DNA of 64,000 nt from Rhizorhabdus phycosphaerae (GCF_011044255.1 NZ_CP049107.1:2815501-2879500); one strand, 5' to 3'; counted from the stretch's first letter, positions 37,430 to 46,408 are shown. The notes: generated by a model not told the origin, from the sequence alone. Numbers and translations: made by a program.

Positions 37430-37866
37430 ACGGTCGCCTGATCAACGGACTTGCGATCGCGCTGGCCCTCGCACTTCCCGGCTGGCTGCTCCACCGCGCA
37501 CAGCCCGCGCTGCCGACGCTGCCCGCGCCGGGCGAGACGGTTCTGCCCGTCGCCGCGCCGGATGCGGTGCCGTCCCGGCGCCTGTTCCTCGATCCGCTGT
37601 CGCCTGCGCTGACGACGCAGGCAGAGGACGCGCCGCAACTTGTCGGAATCGTCGGGCGGCTTCCCGACAACGCCATTGCGATGGTGCGCTCGGGAGACGG
37701 CAGGACGGCGACGCTGTCGCCCGGGCAGAGCCATGAGGGCTGGACGCTCGTCAGCCTGTCGCCCGATGCCGCGCTGTTCGCCAAGGGCACGCGCCGGGTC
37801 CGGTCCTTTCTGGCTGCCGACGATCCCGAGCCGGAGGTTGACGAGGAAGCGCCCCTCGCCGAGTGA
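37426..37866 (+). CDS. Small membrane-anchored periplasmic protein, XpsN/GspC-like by context
   Basis: 146 residues with an N-terminal transmembrane or signal-anchor segment (MNGRLINGLAIALALALPGW) and a Pro-rich linker. A homology-region-like core follows (PQLVGIVGRLPDNAIAMVRS, then LSPGQSHEGWTLVSLSPDAA), the pattern by which GspC/PilP proteins contact the secretin, and an acidic tail. No PDZ domain. As last gene of the trio and convergent with gspD it may link platform to secretin. This assignment rests on architecture and position, not on strong sequence identity. Confidence 0.6.
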   Translation: MNGRLINGLAIALALALPGWLLHRAQPALPTLPAPGETVLPVAAPDAVPSRRLFLDPLSPALTTQAEDAPQLVGIVGRLPDNAIAMVRSGDGRTATLSPGQSHEGWTLVSLSPDAALFAKGTRRVRSFLAADDPEPEVDEEAPLAE

Positions 37867-37880
37867 TCAGGAGGCGCTGA

Positions 37881-39935
37881 TCAGTAAACGCCCGAGATTT
37901 CCAGCGGCAGGCGCGCGCGGGGCGGTTCGAGCAGCAGTGGTGGGTGCTTGCCGAGCATCGCCTCGTCATAGCGGGTGCGGGCATATTTGGCGTCGGTCAC
38001 CGCCTTGGCTGCAGCCTGGTCGCGCAGCACGGTCGGCTTCAGGAAGACGAACAAGGTCCGCTTCACCTGGCTCTCGCGCCGCGACTTGAACAGCTCGCCC
38101 GCGATCGGAATGTCGCCCAGGATCGGGACCTGGCTCTTCACCTGGCTGCGGTCGTCGCTCATCAGGCCGCCGAGGACGATGGTCTGGCCATCGTCGGCGA
38201 GCACGGTCGTCTGGATGCTGCGCCGGTTGGTGATGAGGTCGGCGGCGCCGGTCACTGCGGCGACGAGCGACGAGACTTCCTGCGCCACTTCGAGGCGGAC
38301 GACATTGCCCTGATGGATGCGCGGTACGACTCGCAGCGTCAGGCCCACGTCCTGCCGCTCGATCGTGGTAAAGGGGTTGAGCGAGTTGCCGTCGGTGGTG
38401 AAGCTGCCGGTGCGGAATGGCACGTTCTGGCCGACCACGATCTCGGCCGGTTCGTTGTCGAGCGTGGTGATGCTCGGCGTCGACAGCAGGTTTGCGCGGG
38501 TCGACTGGCCGATCGCCTGCAGCAGCACCGAGAAATTGTCACCGAAGCTGATGCTGGCCGAACCGCCATTGGGCAGGACGGCGACCGCCGCGGGCGCACC
38601 GATCGCGCCCAATATGGTCGACAGCGAGACGCCGGGGCTGGTGAAGGAGGTCGCGGCACCGTCGCCACGATTGAGCGCGGCTGCGCCGATGCCAAGCTGG
38701 ACGGCGAGGGATTCGGCCTCGTCGCCGCTGATTTCGACGATCACCGCCTCGATCAGGACCTGCGGGCGACGCACGTCGAGTTGGGAGATCAGCGGCTCGA
38801 CCTCGGCAATGGCGGCCGGGGTGCCGCGCAGCACGATCGCGTTGAGCTCGGGCGCGGGCTGGACGGTCAGGTCGGGCGTCGAGAAACCCTTGGGACTGGC
38901 GTCGCCGCTGCTCCCGCCGCTGGTCGACGGGGCGGCAGCAGCTGCGGCGTCCGCGAGACTGCCGAGCGAAGAGGCGGTCGAGCCGAGCGACGAGGTCGAA
39001 CCGGAGCGGGAAGAGGCGTTGGTTCGGCCGATGCTCGCGCGACCGCCGGCTACCGCCTTGGCGACCGGATTGGTGACGCTGCCCTGTTCGCCGAGCACGC
39101 CCTGCAACACGGCGGTGACCGATTCGGCGTCGCCATTGTTGAGACGGATCATCCGGGTGATCGGAACGCCGGCACCGGGTTTGTCGATCGTTGCGGCCAG
39201 CCGGCGCGCCTCGGAGATCAGATTGGGCTCTCCCCGCAGCAGCACCATGTTGCTCCGTTCGTCGGCCACGACGCGCGGGCCGCCGGTCTGGCTGCCGTCC
39301 CCGAACAACCCCTGGATGGCAGCCGCGACGTCCTTGGCATTGGCGTAGCGCAGCGAGATGCTGTCGAAACGCCCGCCGCCGCCATTGTCGAGCGCGCGTG
39401 CCAGTTGCTCGATGCGGCGGACATTTTCCGCATAATCGGTGACGATGATCGCGTTGGGCGAGGTCATCGCCTCGATGCTGCCGAACTGTGCGACGAGAGG
39501 CCGAAACACGCGCGCGGCCTGTTCGCCCGAGATATTGTGGAGGCGGACCATCCGCGTGGTGACATCCTGCGCGTTGAGCCGCCCGCCCGAGCCGGCATCG
39601 CGGATCGCCGAGGCCTGCGGAATGATTCTCCAGGAGCGCCCGGATTTCACTGCCGCGAAGCCATGGACGCGCAGGACCGACTGGAACAGGTCCCACACCC
39701 CGTCGACCGACAGCGGCTCGGCCGATGTGACGTTGACCGTGCCCTTGACCGCCGGATCGAGGATCAGCGTGCGGCCGGTGATGCGCGAAATCTGTTCCGC
39801 AACGTCGGAAATCTCGACCGCGCGCATGTTGACGACCACGTCGGCGGCACCCGGGGCGGACTGCGCCAGGACCGGCGCGCCGACCAGCGAGGCGGCGACC
39901 AGGGCGGATAGGGCGGTGCGGGCGTACAGGGACAC
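37881..39935 (-). CDS. gspD: Type II secretion secretin GspD
   Basis: Outer-membrane multimeric secretin, the exit channel. 684 residues: signal peptide (ALSALVAASLVGAPVLAQ), N0-N3 domains (for example EISDVAEQISRITGRTLILD, FDSISLRYANAKDVAAAIQG), a Ser/Gly-rich loop (SSRSGSTSSLGSTASSLGSL), and the secretin core (VLIEAVIVEISGDEAESLAV, VPFRTGSF, TLFVFLKPTVLRD). Two starts are possible: TTG at 39950, overlapping the gspC stop as TTGA, or GTG at 39935 with GAGGAA seven bases before it; the GTG is preferred. No pilotin gene is evident. Confidence 0.93.
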   Translation of the reverse strand: MSLYARTALSALVAASLVGAPVLAQSAPGAADVVVNMRAVEISDVAEQISRITGRTLILDPAVKGTVNVTSAEPLSVDGVWDLFQSVLRVHGFAAVKSGRSWRIIPQASAIRDAGSGGRLNAQDVTTRMVRLHNISGEQAARVFRPLVAQFGSIEAMTSPNAIIVTDYAENVRRIEQLARALDNGGGGRFDSISLRYANAKDVAAAIQGLFGDGSQTGGPRVVADERSNMVLLRGEPNLISEARRLAATIDKPGAGVPITRMIRLNNGDAESVTAVLQGVLGEQGSVTNPVAKAVAGGRASIGRTNASSRSGSTSSLGSTASSLGSLADAAAAAAPSTSGGSSGDASPKGFSTPDLTVQPAPELNAIVLRGTPAAIAEVEPLISQLDVRRPQVLIEAVIVEISGDEAESLAVQLGIGAAALNRGDGAATSFTSPGVSLSTILGAIGAPAAVAVLPNGGSASISFGDNFSVLLQAIGQSTRANLLSTPSITTLDNEPAEIVVGQNVPFRTGSFTTDGNSLNPFTTIERQDVGLTLRVVPRIHQGNVVRLEVAQEVSSLVAAVTGAADLITNRRSIQTTVLADDGQTIVLGGLMSDDRSQVKSQVPILGDIPIAGELFKSRRESQVKRTLFVFLKPTVLRDQAAAKAVTDAKYARTRYDEAMLGKHPPLLLEPPRARLPLEISGVY

Positions 39936-39946
39936 GGATCGGTTCC

Positions 39947-40777
39947 TCAACGGAGGGCAAAGGAGAAGGTGACGCGCTTGCCGCCGCGCACGACTTCGAC
40001 CTGGGCAGGTCCGGCGGCCATGATCTGGGCAAGAAGCTGGCGGTCGGCCGCGACGGCGGTGGCCGGCATGCCGTTGATGCGTTCGATGACATCGCCGGGA
40101 AGTAGCCCGGCCTCGCGTGCTTCGGGCGAAGGCGAGGTGCCGACGCGATAGGCGCCGCCGACGGGAGCTGCGCCGAGGCGGTCGAGCAGCGACAGCGGTC
40201 CGCCGGCCGGAGCGCCCGGCGGCGGCGAGCCGGGCGCGAAGGCCTGGAGCGGCTGGCTGCCCGACCCGTCCGACGGGCCGGTCGCGGGTACGGCGCCGGT
40301 GGCGGCCGGTGCGGACGAAGCTGCTGGCGGCGTCTGGCCATTGGCCGAGATGCGCGGCAGGTCGAGCCGTTCGAGGCGACCGTTCGTCCGCAGCAGCACC
40401 TTGTCGAAGGCGATCGCCTCGATCGTCGCGCCGCCCGGCACCGACTGGCCCGTGACATAGGCGACGGGCTGGCCGCCGGTGGGCGCGATCAGCGCGGACG
40501 AGGCCGAAGCCGGGTCGGCAAGGATGATGCCGCGCAGCTGGAGCGCGAGGCTGGTCGGCGGGGCCGACGAGGCGTCGGGCCGGCCGAAGGGCGCAAGTGC
40601 GAGCGCAGGCGCGATATCTACGGACCCGCCGGGTGCGGCTGCCACTGGGGCACTGGCTGGCCGGGTCGAGCTGGCGCCCATGAGATGCCAGGTCGTCACG
40701 CCCAGCGAGATGGCGATCGAAGCGATCACCAGCGCGGTGAAGATGTCGGCGGCGCGGGAGGCCTGGCGTGGGGTCAT
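39947..40777 (-). CDS. gspC: Type II secretion protein GspC
   Basis: Inner-membrane protein linking platform to secretin and possibly recognising substrate. 276 residues: one transmembrane segment (about 12-32, IFTALVIASIAISLGVTTWH), an HR domain (LALQLRGIILADPASASSAL to VLLRTNGRLERLDLP) and a C-terminal PDZ-like domain (REAGLLPGDVIERINGMPAT). The ATG at 40777 overlaps the gspI stop as ATGA. A longer frame exists upstream to 41203 but is antisense-type sequence inside gspI/H. Followed immediately by gspD. Confidence 0.88.
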   Translation of the reverse strand: MTPRQASRAADIFTALVIASIAISLGVTTWHLMGASSTRPASAPVAAAPGGSVDIAPALALAPFGRPDASSAPPTSLALQLRGIILADPASASSALIAPTGGQPVAYVTGQSVPGGATIEAIAFDKVLLRTNGRLERLDLPRISANGQTPPAASSAPAATGAVPATGPSDGSGSQPLQAFAPGSPPPGAPAGGPLSLLDRLGAAPVGGAYRVGTSPSPEAREAGLLPGDVIERINGMPATAVAADRQLLAQIMAAGPAQVEVVRGGKRVTFSFALR

Positions 40778-41163
40778 CGCGTGGTTGTCCCCCGGTCGCG
40801 GAATCCATCGAGCGTGACGACGGGATCGCTCTCGCCCGGCGCCGAGACCGACACGGCCAGCTTGGCGAGGTCGGGATCGTCGGTGGCCGTCTCGGCGACG
40901 GTCACGCTCCAGCGGCTGCCCAGCATGTCGACCGTCTCCGGCGACGTGGAGGCGCCGGGAAGCGAAAGTTCGGCAAGCCGGTTCTGGGCGACCAGTTGCG
41001 CGCCGGCGCGGCGTTCCAGGCTGCGGATCGAATCGACATGTGCCTCGGCCGCGCGGACGAGTCCGGCGGCGGCGATGGCGAGGACAAGCAGCGCCACGAG
41101 CGCCTCGATCAGCGAGAAGCCTTCTTCTTGGAGCCGGCCGGCGGGATGAAGCGCCTGCATCAT
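40774..41163 (-). CDS. gspI: Type II secretion minor pseudopilin GspI
   Basis: 129 residues. A short leader ending EEG is followed by the prepilin-peptidase site G15|F16 and the hydrophobic segment FSLIEALVALLVLAIAAAGL with glutamate at +5, then a small C-terminal domain (RRAGAQLVAQNRLAELSLPG). It forms the pseudopilus tip complex with GspJ and GspK. It starts at the first of two adjacent ATGs (41163), overlapping gspH as ATGA, and overlaps gspC likewise. Assigned I rather than H by length and the AQNRLAEL pattern. Confidence 0.87.
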   Translation of the reverse strand: MMQALHPAGRLQEEGFSLIEALVALLVLAIAAAGLVRAAEAHVDSIRSLERRAGAQLVAQNRLAELSLPGASTSPETVDMLGSRWSVTVAETATDDPDLAKLAVSVSAPGESDPVVTLDGFRDRGTTTR

Positions 41164-41606
41164 GCGGCCGGCGCCGGAATGGGCGTAGCCGACAGCCCGT
41201 CATAGACGACCATCCAGCGATCCTCGCCCGATCGCAGGCCGATGCTTGCCGGAACGCCGGTGCCGTCGACGCCCAGCATCAGCGGCGGCGTGCGCTTGCC
41301 CATGTCGAGTCGGATCCCGACCGGCAGGCGATGGCGGGCATGCGCCTCATCATTGCCGCTGCTCGAACCGAGGAAGGCGTAGCCCCGATCGTCCCAGGTG
41401 AAGGCGACCGGTTGATCCGACACCATGGCTTCGTCGGCGACCGACTGGAGCCGGCTCGACAGTCGGCGCGCCTCGGCCTCGACGCTGGGCGCACGGGTAG
41501 CCGCGCCGATGCCGAGCACGGTCGCCCCCGCCGCGACCGCGATGATCGCGAGCACGGCCAGCATCTCGACCAGCGTCATCCCCGATTCGCCCCCCTGTGG
41601 CTGCAT
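41160..41606 (-). CDS. gspH: Type II secretion minor pseudopilin GspH
   Basis: 148 residues. Prepilin cleavage is expected after G9 in ESGMTLVEM with the hydrophobic stretch MTLVEMLAVLAIIAVAAGAT and Glu at +5; the C-terminal domain is beta-rich (FTWDDRGYAFLGSSSG, LPVGIRLDMG). The ATG at 41606 is one base after the gspG stop (TGA-G-ATG); a GTG six codons upstream inside gspG is an alternative. The GspH C-terminal type matches family PF12019. Confidence 0.85.
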   Translation of the reverse strand: MQPQGGESGMTLVEMLAVLAIIAVAAGATVLGIGAATRAPSVEAEARRLSSRLQSVADEAMVSDQPVAFTWDDRGYAFLGSSSGNDEAHARHRLPVGIRLDMGKRTPPLMLGVDGTGVPASIGLRSGEDRWMVVYDGLSATPIPAPAA

Positions 41607-41607
41607 C

Positions 41608-42084
41608 TCAGGGTGCTTTATCACTCAGATCGGCATCGAGTCCCTCGCCGCCGGGCTTGCCGTCCTTGCCGAGGCTCAGCAGTTCGAAGGTGCCGCCAGT
41701 GTTGCGATAGACATATGGCCGGCCCCAGGGATCGACCGGCACCTGCGCCAGATAGCCTTCGGACGACCAGTTGCGCGGGAGCGGCTCGGTGGTGGGCTTC
41801 TTCGACAGGGCGGCGAGGCCCTGGTCGCTGCTGGGATAGTCGCCATTGTCGAGTCGGTACATCTTGAGCGCGGCGGAGATGGTGCGCAGGTCGGTCTTGG
41901 CCACGGTAACGCGGGCCTCGTCGGGGCGGCCGATGACGTTGGGCACGATCAATGCGGCTACAAGCGCGATGATCGCCAGCACGACGATCATCTCGATCAG
42001 GGTGAGGCCCGCTTCCGGATCGGAGATGGCGCGACGGGGCGCGTGTTCGGCCTCGTCATGAAATTGTTGCGAAACTATGATCAT
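41608..42084 (-). CDS. gspG: Type II secretion major pseudopilin GspG
   Basis: Main subunit of the pseudopilus. 158 residues with cleavage after EAG before LTLIEMIVVLAIIALVAALI, Glu at +5, followed by the typical GspG body: DLRTISAALKMYRLDNGDYP, SDQGLAALSKKP, VPVDPWGRPYVYRN and a C-terminal calcium-site-like DGKPGGEGLDADLSD. The in-frame ATG at 42084 is used; another at 42108 would add eight residues and overlap the divergent gspL start. It leads the minus-strand G-H-I-C-D run. The AT-rich stretch at 42061-42120 probably holds promoters for both directions. Confidence 0.9.
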   Translation of the reverse strand: MIIVSQQFHDEAEHAPRRAISDPEAGLTLIEMIVVLAIIALVAALIVPNVIGRPDEARVTVAKTDLRTISAALKMYRLDNGDYPSSDQGLAALSKKPTTEPLPRNWSSEGYLAQVPVDPWGRPYVYRNTGGTFELLSLGKDGKPGGEGLDADLSDKAP

Positions 42085-42106
42085 GGCCGCGCTATGAGAT
42101 ACATCC

Positions 42107-43198
42107 ATGAAAACCATGTTACAGTCGCCTAGCATAGCGCCCCGACTGGCGCGGCTAAAAAATATGCTTGCCGGCCCGGCCGTGGGTGCGGCGTGGGCCT
42201 GTGACAACGGAGGCTGCCGGCCGCTGGGCGTCGATGCACCGCGCGATGTGGTCCTGGTGCCCAGCGAAGAGGTGCTGCTGCTGCCGGTACCGCTGCCGCT
42301 GCCCTCTCCTGCCAAGCGGCTTGCGGCTCTCCCTTTCGCGATCGAGGACCGGATCGCCGAACGAATCGACGCCGTCCATCTCGCGCTGGGCGGGCAGGCG
42401 CCGGGTGGCGAGTGGATTGCTGCCGTGGTCGCACCCGAAGCGATGGCCCGGTGGATCGCTACGGCAGAAATCGCCGGTGTCGGCGACGCAGCCCTGCTGC
42501 CCGACGCGCTGGCGCTGCCCGTTCCGGATGCAGGCCGGTGGAATGTTCTGCGCGATGCCACGGGTCGAATCCTCGTGCGGCTTCCGGATGGTGGCGGCTT
42601 TGCCACTTATGAGCCGCTGTTCCTGGCGATGTGGACGGCCGCTGGCCGCCCCGAATGCGACGAACAGGCCGGGCTGGGACCGATCGGTTCGATCGCGCTC
42701 GACCTGCGACAGGGCATCTTCGCCCGTCCGCGCCAAGGGCTGTCCGCGACCGGCAGGCGCGTTGCGCTCGTCGCGGCCGCCGGCCTCCTCGCCCACGGTG
42801 CGATCGCTGCCGCCGACACCTTCGCGCTCAAGTCGATCGCCGCGAAGCGCGGCGCCGAACTGACCAGCCAGCTCGCGACGGCCGCACCCGGCCGCTATGC
42901 GGGCAGCGATCCGCGCGAGGCGGCGATGGTCGCGGCCGAGCTCATCCCGGCCGGAACGACGGCACCGCCGGGCAGCTTCCTGCCTCTGCTGACCCGCAGC
43001 TCGGCGGCTCTGGCGCCCTTCGGGGCGACGGTGACGGTCCGCAGCCTGGGATTCGATGCCGTTCGCCAGCGCCTGCAGCTGGAGGTCGATCTCGCCGATC
43101 CGTCCGCGCGCGGGGGCATCGTAAAGGCGCTGCAGGGCGCGGGGCTGCAAGGCCGTTTCGAGGGGGCGACCCTCATCATCGCCGAGGGGGGCGCATGA
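42107..43198 (+). CDS. gspL: Type II secretion protein GspL
   Basis: Platform protein that docks the ATPase GspE. 363 residues: a cytoplasmic actin-like domain (for example VVLVPSEEVLLLPVPLPLPS, AKRLAALPFAIEDRIAERID), one transmembrane segment near residue 225 (RVALVAAAGLLAHGAIAAAD) and a small periplasmic ferredoxin-like domain (VTVRSLGFDAVRQRLQLEVD). ATGs at 42107 and 42116 are both possible starts. Its stop overlaps gspM as ATGA. It leads the plus-strand L-M-E-F run, divergent from gspG. Confidence 0.88.
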   Translation: MKTMLQSPSIAPRLARLKNMLAGPAVGAAWACDNGGCRPLGVDAPRDVVLVPSEEVLLLPVPLPLPSPAKRLAALPFAIEDRIAERIDAVHLALGGQAPGGEWIAAVVAPEAMARWIATAEIAGVGDAALLPDALALPVPDAGRWNVLRDATGRILVRLPDGGGFATYEPLFLAMWTAAGRPECDEQAGLGPIGSIALDLRQGIFARPRQGLSATGRRVALVAAAGLLAHGAIAAADTFALKSIAAKRGAELTSQLATAAPGRYAGSDPREAAMVAAELIPAGTTAPPGSFLPLLTRSSAALAPFGATVTVRSLGFDAVRQRLQLEVDLADPSARGGIVKALQGAGLQGRFEGATLIIAEGGA

Positions 43199-43701
43199 GC
43201 CGTTTCGATTTCGCCACGCTGTTTCCGACCGCCGAACCGGCGCGGCAGAAGCTGCTCACCTGGTGGGCGGCGCGCAGCCGACGCGAGCAGATATTGCTGG
43301 CGCTGTTGGCCGTCCTGCTGATGGCCTGGCTGGTCGTCACCATGGCCGTGCAGCCGCTGCTCGAGACGCGACGCCGGGCGATCAACGACATCCGCACCTA
43401 TGAGAGCCTCACCACGCGGCTCCGCAGCGCAGGCCCCATAGGCAGCGCCCCCGTGCAACCGCAGATGAGCGGCACGCCGGCGACGATCCTGTCGACGACG
43501 GGCGCGCAGCAGGGGGTGGTTCCGGTCGTGAACGGCGAGGGCGGCGAGGTTCGCGTTACCGTCGCCGACGTCCCCTATGAGGCGCTCGTGCGCTGGATCG
43601 CAGCCTTCGAAGGGGGAAGCTCCCTGCGCGTTACGGGATTGCGGATCGATCGTCGGCCTGCCAGCGGATCGGTTTCGGCCGAACTGACGGTGCGCGCATG
43701 A
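43195..43701 (+). CDS. gspM: Type II secretion protein GspM
   Basis: 168 residues: a short cytoplasmic N-terminus with a basic stretch (TWWAARSRREQILLALLAVL), one transmembrane segment (about 32-52) and a periplasmic domain ending VRVTVADVPYEALVRWIAAF with SSLRVTGLRIDRRPASGSVS. This is the classical GspM form that pairs with GspL. It is coupled by ATGA overlaps to gspL and gspE. The frame is open far upstream inside gspL; the ATG at 43195 gives the proper N-terminus. Confidence 0.86.
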   Translation: MSRFDFATLFPTAEPARQKLLTWWAARSRREQILLALLAVLLMAWLVVTMAVQPLLETRRRAINDIRTYESLTTRLRSAGPIGSAPVQPQMSGTPATILSTTGAQQGVVPVVNGEGGEVRVTVADVPYEALVRWIAAFEGGSSLRVTGLRIDRRPASGSVSAELTVRA

Positions 43702-45152
43702 CCGCGCTTCCCTATGGCTTCGCACGCCGCCACGGCGTCCTGGTCGATCAGGCGGGGGAGGCCCATCGCTGCCTCTTCCGGGCCGGCGCCAGCCCGGAAG
43801 CGCTGCTCGAGGTGCAGCGTCGCTTCGGACCGGCGACCTCGTTCGAGCCGGTCGGCGAGGAGGCGTTCGAATCCGCCGTCGCCGCCACCTATCGCGATGG
43901 CATGGCAGGCGGCATGGATCTGGCCGAGACCGACGATCTGGCCACGCTCGCCGACAGCGCTGCGGCGGTCGACGATCTGCTCGACAGCCGCGACGACAGT
44001 CCGGTCATCCGCCTGATCAACGCGTTGCTGCTGCAGGCGGTGCGCGATGGCGCGTCCGATATCCATATCGAAACGCAGGAAAAGCGCCTGATCGTCCGCT
44101 TCCGCGTGGATGGCGTCCTGCGCGACGTCGTCGAGCCGAAACGCGCCCTCGCCCCGCTGCTGGTCAGCCGCATCAAGGTCATGGCGCGGCTCGACATCGC
44201 CGAGAAGCGGATCCCGCAGGACGGCCGCGTCACGCTGCGCGTCGGCGGTTACGACATCGACGTCCGCGTCTCGACCATCCCGACCCAGCATGGCGAGCGC
44301 GTGGTGATGCGTCTGCTCGATCGCGGCAGCACAGGGCTCGACATCGATGCGCTGGGCATGTCCGAGCGCGACCGCGAGGTCTTCCTGCGCCTGCTCGATC
44401 GCCCGCACGGCGTGCTGCTCGTCACCGGCCCGACCGGATCGGGCAAGACGACGACGCTCTACACCGCGCTGACCCATCTCAACGACCGCAAGCGCAACAT
44501 CATGACGGTCGAGGATCCGATCGAATATGAGCTGGCGGGCATCGCCCAGACCCAGGTCAACGCCAAGACGGGCATGACCTTCGCCCGCGGCCTGCGCGCG
44601 ATCCTGCGCCAGGATCCGGACGTGATCATGGTCGGCGAAATCCGCGACCAGGAAACCGCCGAGGTCGCGGTGCGATCGTCGATGACGGGCCATTTCGTGC
44701 TGTCCACGCTCCACACCAACAGTGCGATCGGGTCGATTACCCGGCTGATCGACATGGGGGTCGAGCGTTACCTGCTCGCACCGATGGTCGTCGGCCTGAT
44801 CGCGCAGCGGCTCGTCCGCCGCCTGTGCGAGCATTGCCGCTGGCAGGATCGCGCGACCGAGGCGGACTCGATCCTGCTCGGCAAGGCGCTGAAGCCGGGC
44901 AAGAAGATCTGGCGCGCACGCGGCTGCGACGAATGCCATGGTGAGGGCTATAAGGGCCGCATGGCGTTGTACGAAGTCGTGGCGGCCGACGACGAGATCC
45001 GCCGCATGATCCACGACGGCGCGTCGGAGGCCGAACTGACCGCAGCGGCACGGCGCGAGGGACCGAGCCTGCTCGAGGACGGTATCGACAAGCTGCGCGC
45101 CGGTCTCACCACGGTCGAGGAAGTCGCCCGCGTCGTCCAGGACGAGGGGTAA
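43698..45152 (+). CDS. gspE: Type II secretion ATPase GspE
   Basis: Cytoplasmic hexameric ATPase that powers pseudopilus assembly. 484 residues: an N-terminal domain binding GspL, Walker A GPTGSGKTTTLY at about residue 244, Asp box ILRQDPDVIMVGEIRDQETA, His box VLSTLHTNSA, and the zinc-binding cysteines CEHC (377, 380) and CDEC (410, 413). The N-terminal region is short compared with some GspE proteins. ATGA overlap with gspM; gspF begins 6 bp downstream. Confidence 0.96.
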   Translation: MTALPYGFARRHGVLVDQAGEAHRCLFRAGASPEALLEVQRRFGPATSFEPVGEEAFESAVAATYRDGMAGGMDLAETDDLATLADSAAAVDDLLDSRDDSPVIRLINALLLQAVRDGASDIHIETQEKRLIVRFRVDGVLRDVVEPKRALAPLLVSRIKVMARLDIAEKRIPQDGRVTLRVGGYDIDVRVSTIPTQHGERVVMRLLDRGSTGLDIDALGMSERDREVFLRLLDRPHGVLLVTGPTGSGKTTTLYTALTHLNDRKRNIMTVEDPIEYELAGIAQTQVNAKTGMTFARGLRAILRQDPDVIMVGEIRDQETAEVAVRSSMTGHFVLSTLHTNSAIGSITRLIDMGVERYLLAPMVVGLIAQRLVRRLCEHCRWQDRATEADSILLGKALKPGKKIWRARGCDECHGEGYKGRMALYEVVAADDEIRRMIHDGASEAELTAAARREGPSLLEDGIDKLRAGLTTVEEVARVVQDEG

Positions 45153-45158
45153 AAGCCC

Positions 45159-46379
45159 ATGCCCGCCTTCGCCTATCGCGCCGTCGACCCGCGCGGCGCC
45201 TCCAAGCAGGGCGTGATCGAGGCGTCGAGCGCGGCCGCCGCGCGACAGTTGCTGCGCGACCGTGAATTGCTGCCCACTTCGGTCGAGGCGGCCACGGCAC
45301 AGGCGGCGGCCGGGGGGAGCGGCCTGCGCCTTTTCCGTCGCCGCATCGGCGCCAAGGCGCTTTCCACGGTGACGCGACAGATCGCGACCCTCGTCAGCAG
45401 CGACGTCAATGTCGAACAGGCGCTCAAGCTGGTCGCCGAATCGGCGGAAAGCGCTGCGCTGCGGTCGCTCCTGCTCGATGTGCGCGGGGCGATCCTCGAC
45501 GGCTACAGCTTCGCGGCCGCGCTGCGGCTGCACCCCGCGACCTTCCCCGAATTCTTCACCGCGTCGGTCGCGGCCGGCGAGCAGGCGGGCAAGCTGTCCG
45601 AGGTGCTCGCCCATCTCGCGGACTTCGTCGAGGCGCGCCAGCGCAACCAGCAGAAGATCCAGCTGGCGCTGCTCTACCCGGCGCTGCTCGCGGTCGTGTC
45701 TTTCGGTATGATGGCGCTGCTTATGGTCTATGTCGTGCCCGACATCGTCCGCGTCTTCATCTCGCGCGGGGCGGACCTGCCCTTCCTCACCCGCGCGCTG
45801 ATCGCCATCTCGGCTGGCCTGCAAAGCTATGGCCTGGCGCTGCTCCTGCTGATCTCCGGCGGAATCTTCCTGTTCGGTCGCTGGCTGCGTGCGCCCGCGA
45901 ACCGGCTGGGGTTCGACCGGACGCTCGCTGGCACCTGGCCGATCGCGCGCTTCAGCCGGCAATATAATGCGGCGCGTTTCGCGGCGAGCCTCGCGACGCT
46001 GGTCCAGAGTTCAGTACCGCTGGTCGACGCGCTCAATGCGGCGGCGGCGGTGACCCCCAATCTCCATTTCCGCCAAGCGGCGCTGCGCGTCGCCGAGCGG
46101 GTGCGCGAGGGCGCGAGCCTTCAGGCGGCGATGGGTGAATCGGGTATCTTCCCGGCGATGCTCGTGGCGATCGTCGCGAGCGGCGAGAATGGCGGGCAGC
46201 TCGGGCCGGCGCTCGCGCGCGCGGCGGCGGAACTGGAGCGTGAACTCGAGGCGATGGCGTCGATGCTGGTGGCGCTGGTCGAGCCGATGGTGCTGCTGAT
46301 GATGGGCGGGCTCGTCCTGCTTATGGTGCTCGCCATCCTGCTGCCGATCATCAACCTCAACAATATCGTGGGCATGTGA
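45159..46379 (+). CDS. gspF: Type II secretion inner-membrane protein GspF
   Basis: Polytopic platform protein that interacts with GspE and pseudopilins. 406 residues with a short N-terminal domain (MPAFAYRAVDPRGASKQGVI), two T2SSF cytoplasmic repeats (TRQIATLVSSDVNVEQALKL and RFAASLATLVQSSVPLVDAL) and three transmembrane segments (about 170-190, 220-240 and 370-400). Downstream on the same strand is a gap occupied by antisense gspN. Its N-terminal domain is echoed in the protein at 36249. Confidence 0.95.
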   Translation: MPAFAYRAVDPRGASKQGVIEASSAAAARQLLRDRELLPTSVEAATAQAAAGGSGLRLFRRRIGAKALSTVTRQIATLVSSDVNVEQALKLVAESAESAALRSLLLDVRGAILDGYSFAAALRLHPATFPEFFTASVAAGEQAGKLSEVLAHLADFVEARQRNQQKIQLALLYPALLAVVSFGMMALLMVYVVPDIVRVFISRGADLPFLTRALIAISAGLQSYGLALLLLISGGIFLFGRWLRAPANRLGFDRTLAGTWPIARFSRQYNAARFAASLATLVQSSVPLVDALNAAAAVTPNLHFRQAALRVAERVREGASLQAAMGESGIFPAMLVAIVASGENGGQLGPALARAAAELERELEAMASMLVALVEPMVLLMMGGLVLLMVLAILLPIINLNNIVGM

Positions 46380-46408
46380 CGATGTCTGGGCCCACCGCGA
46401 CCCCGAAG

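Noticed and set aside
36249-37866. Treating the trio as a type IV pilus pilN-pilO-pilP operon
   Set aside because: No pilM, pilQ or other pilus genes are adjacent; the neighbouring secretin and whole context are type II secretion.
39951-40808. N-terminal extension of the gspD frame into gspC
   Set aside because: The extension is Arg-rich and lies inside gspC; the signal peptide fixes the gspD start near 39935-39950.
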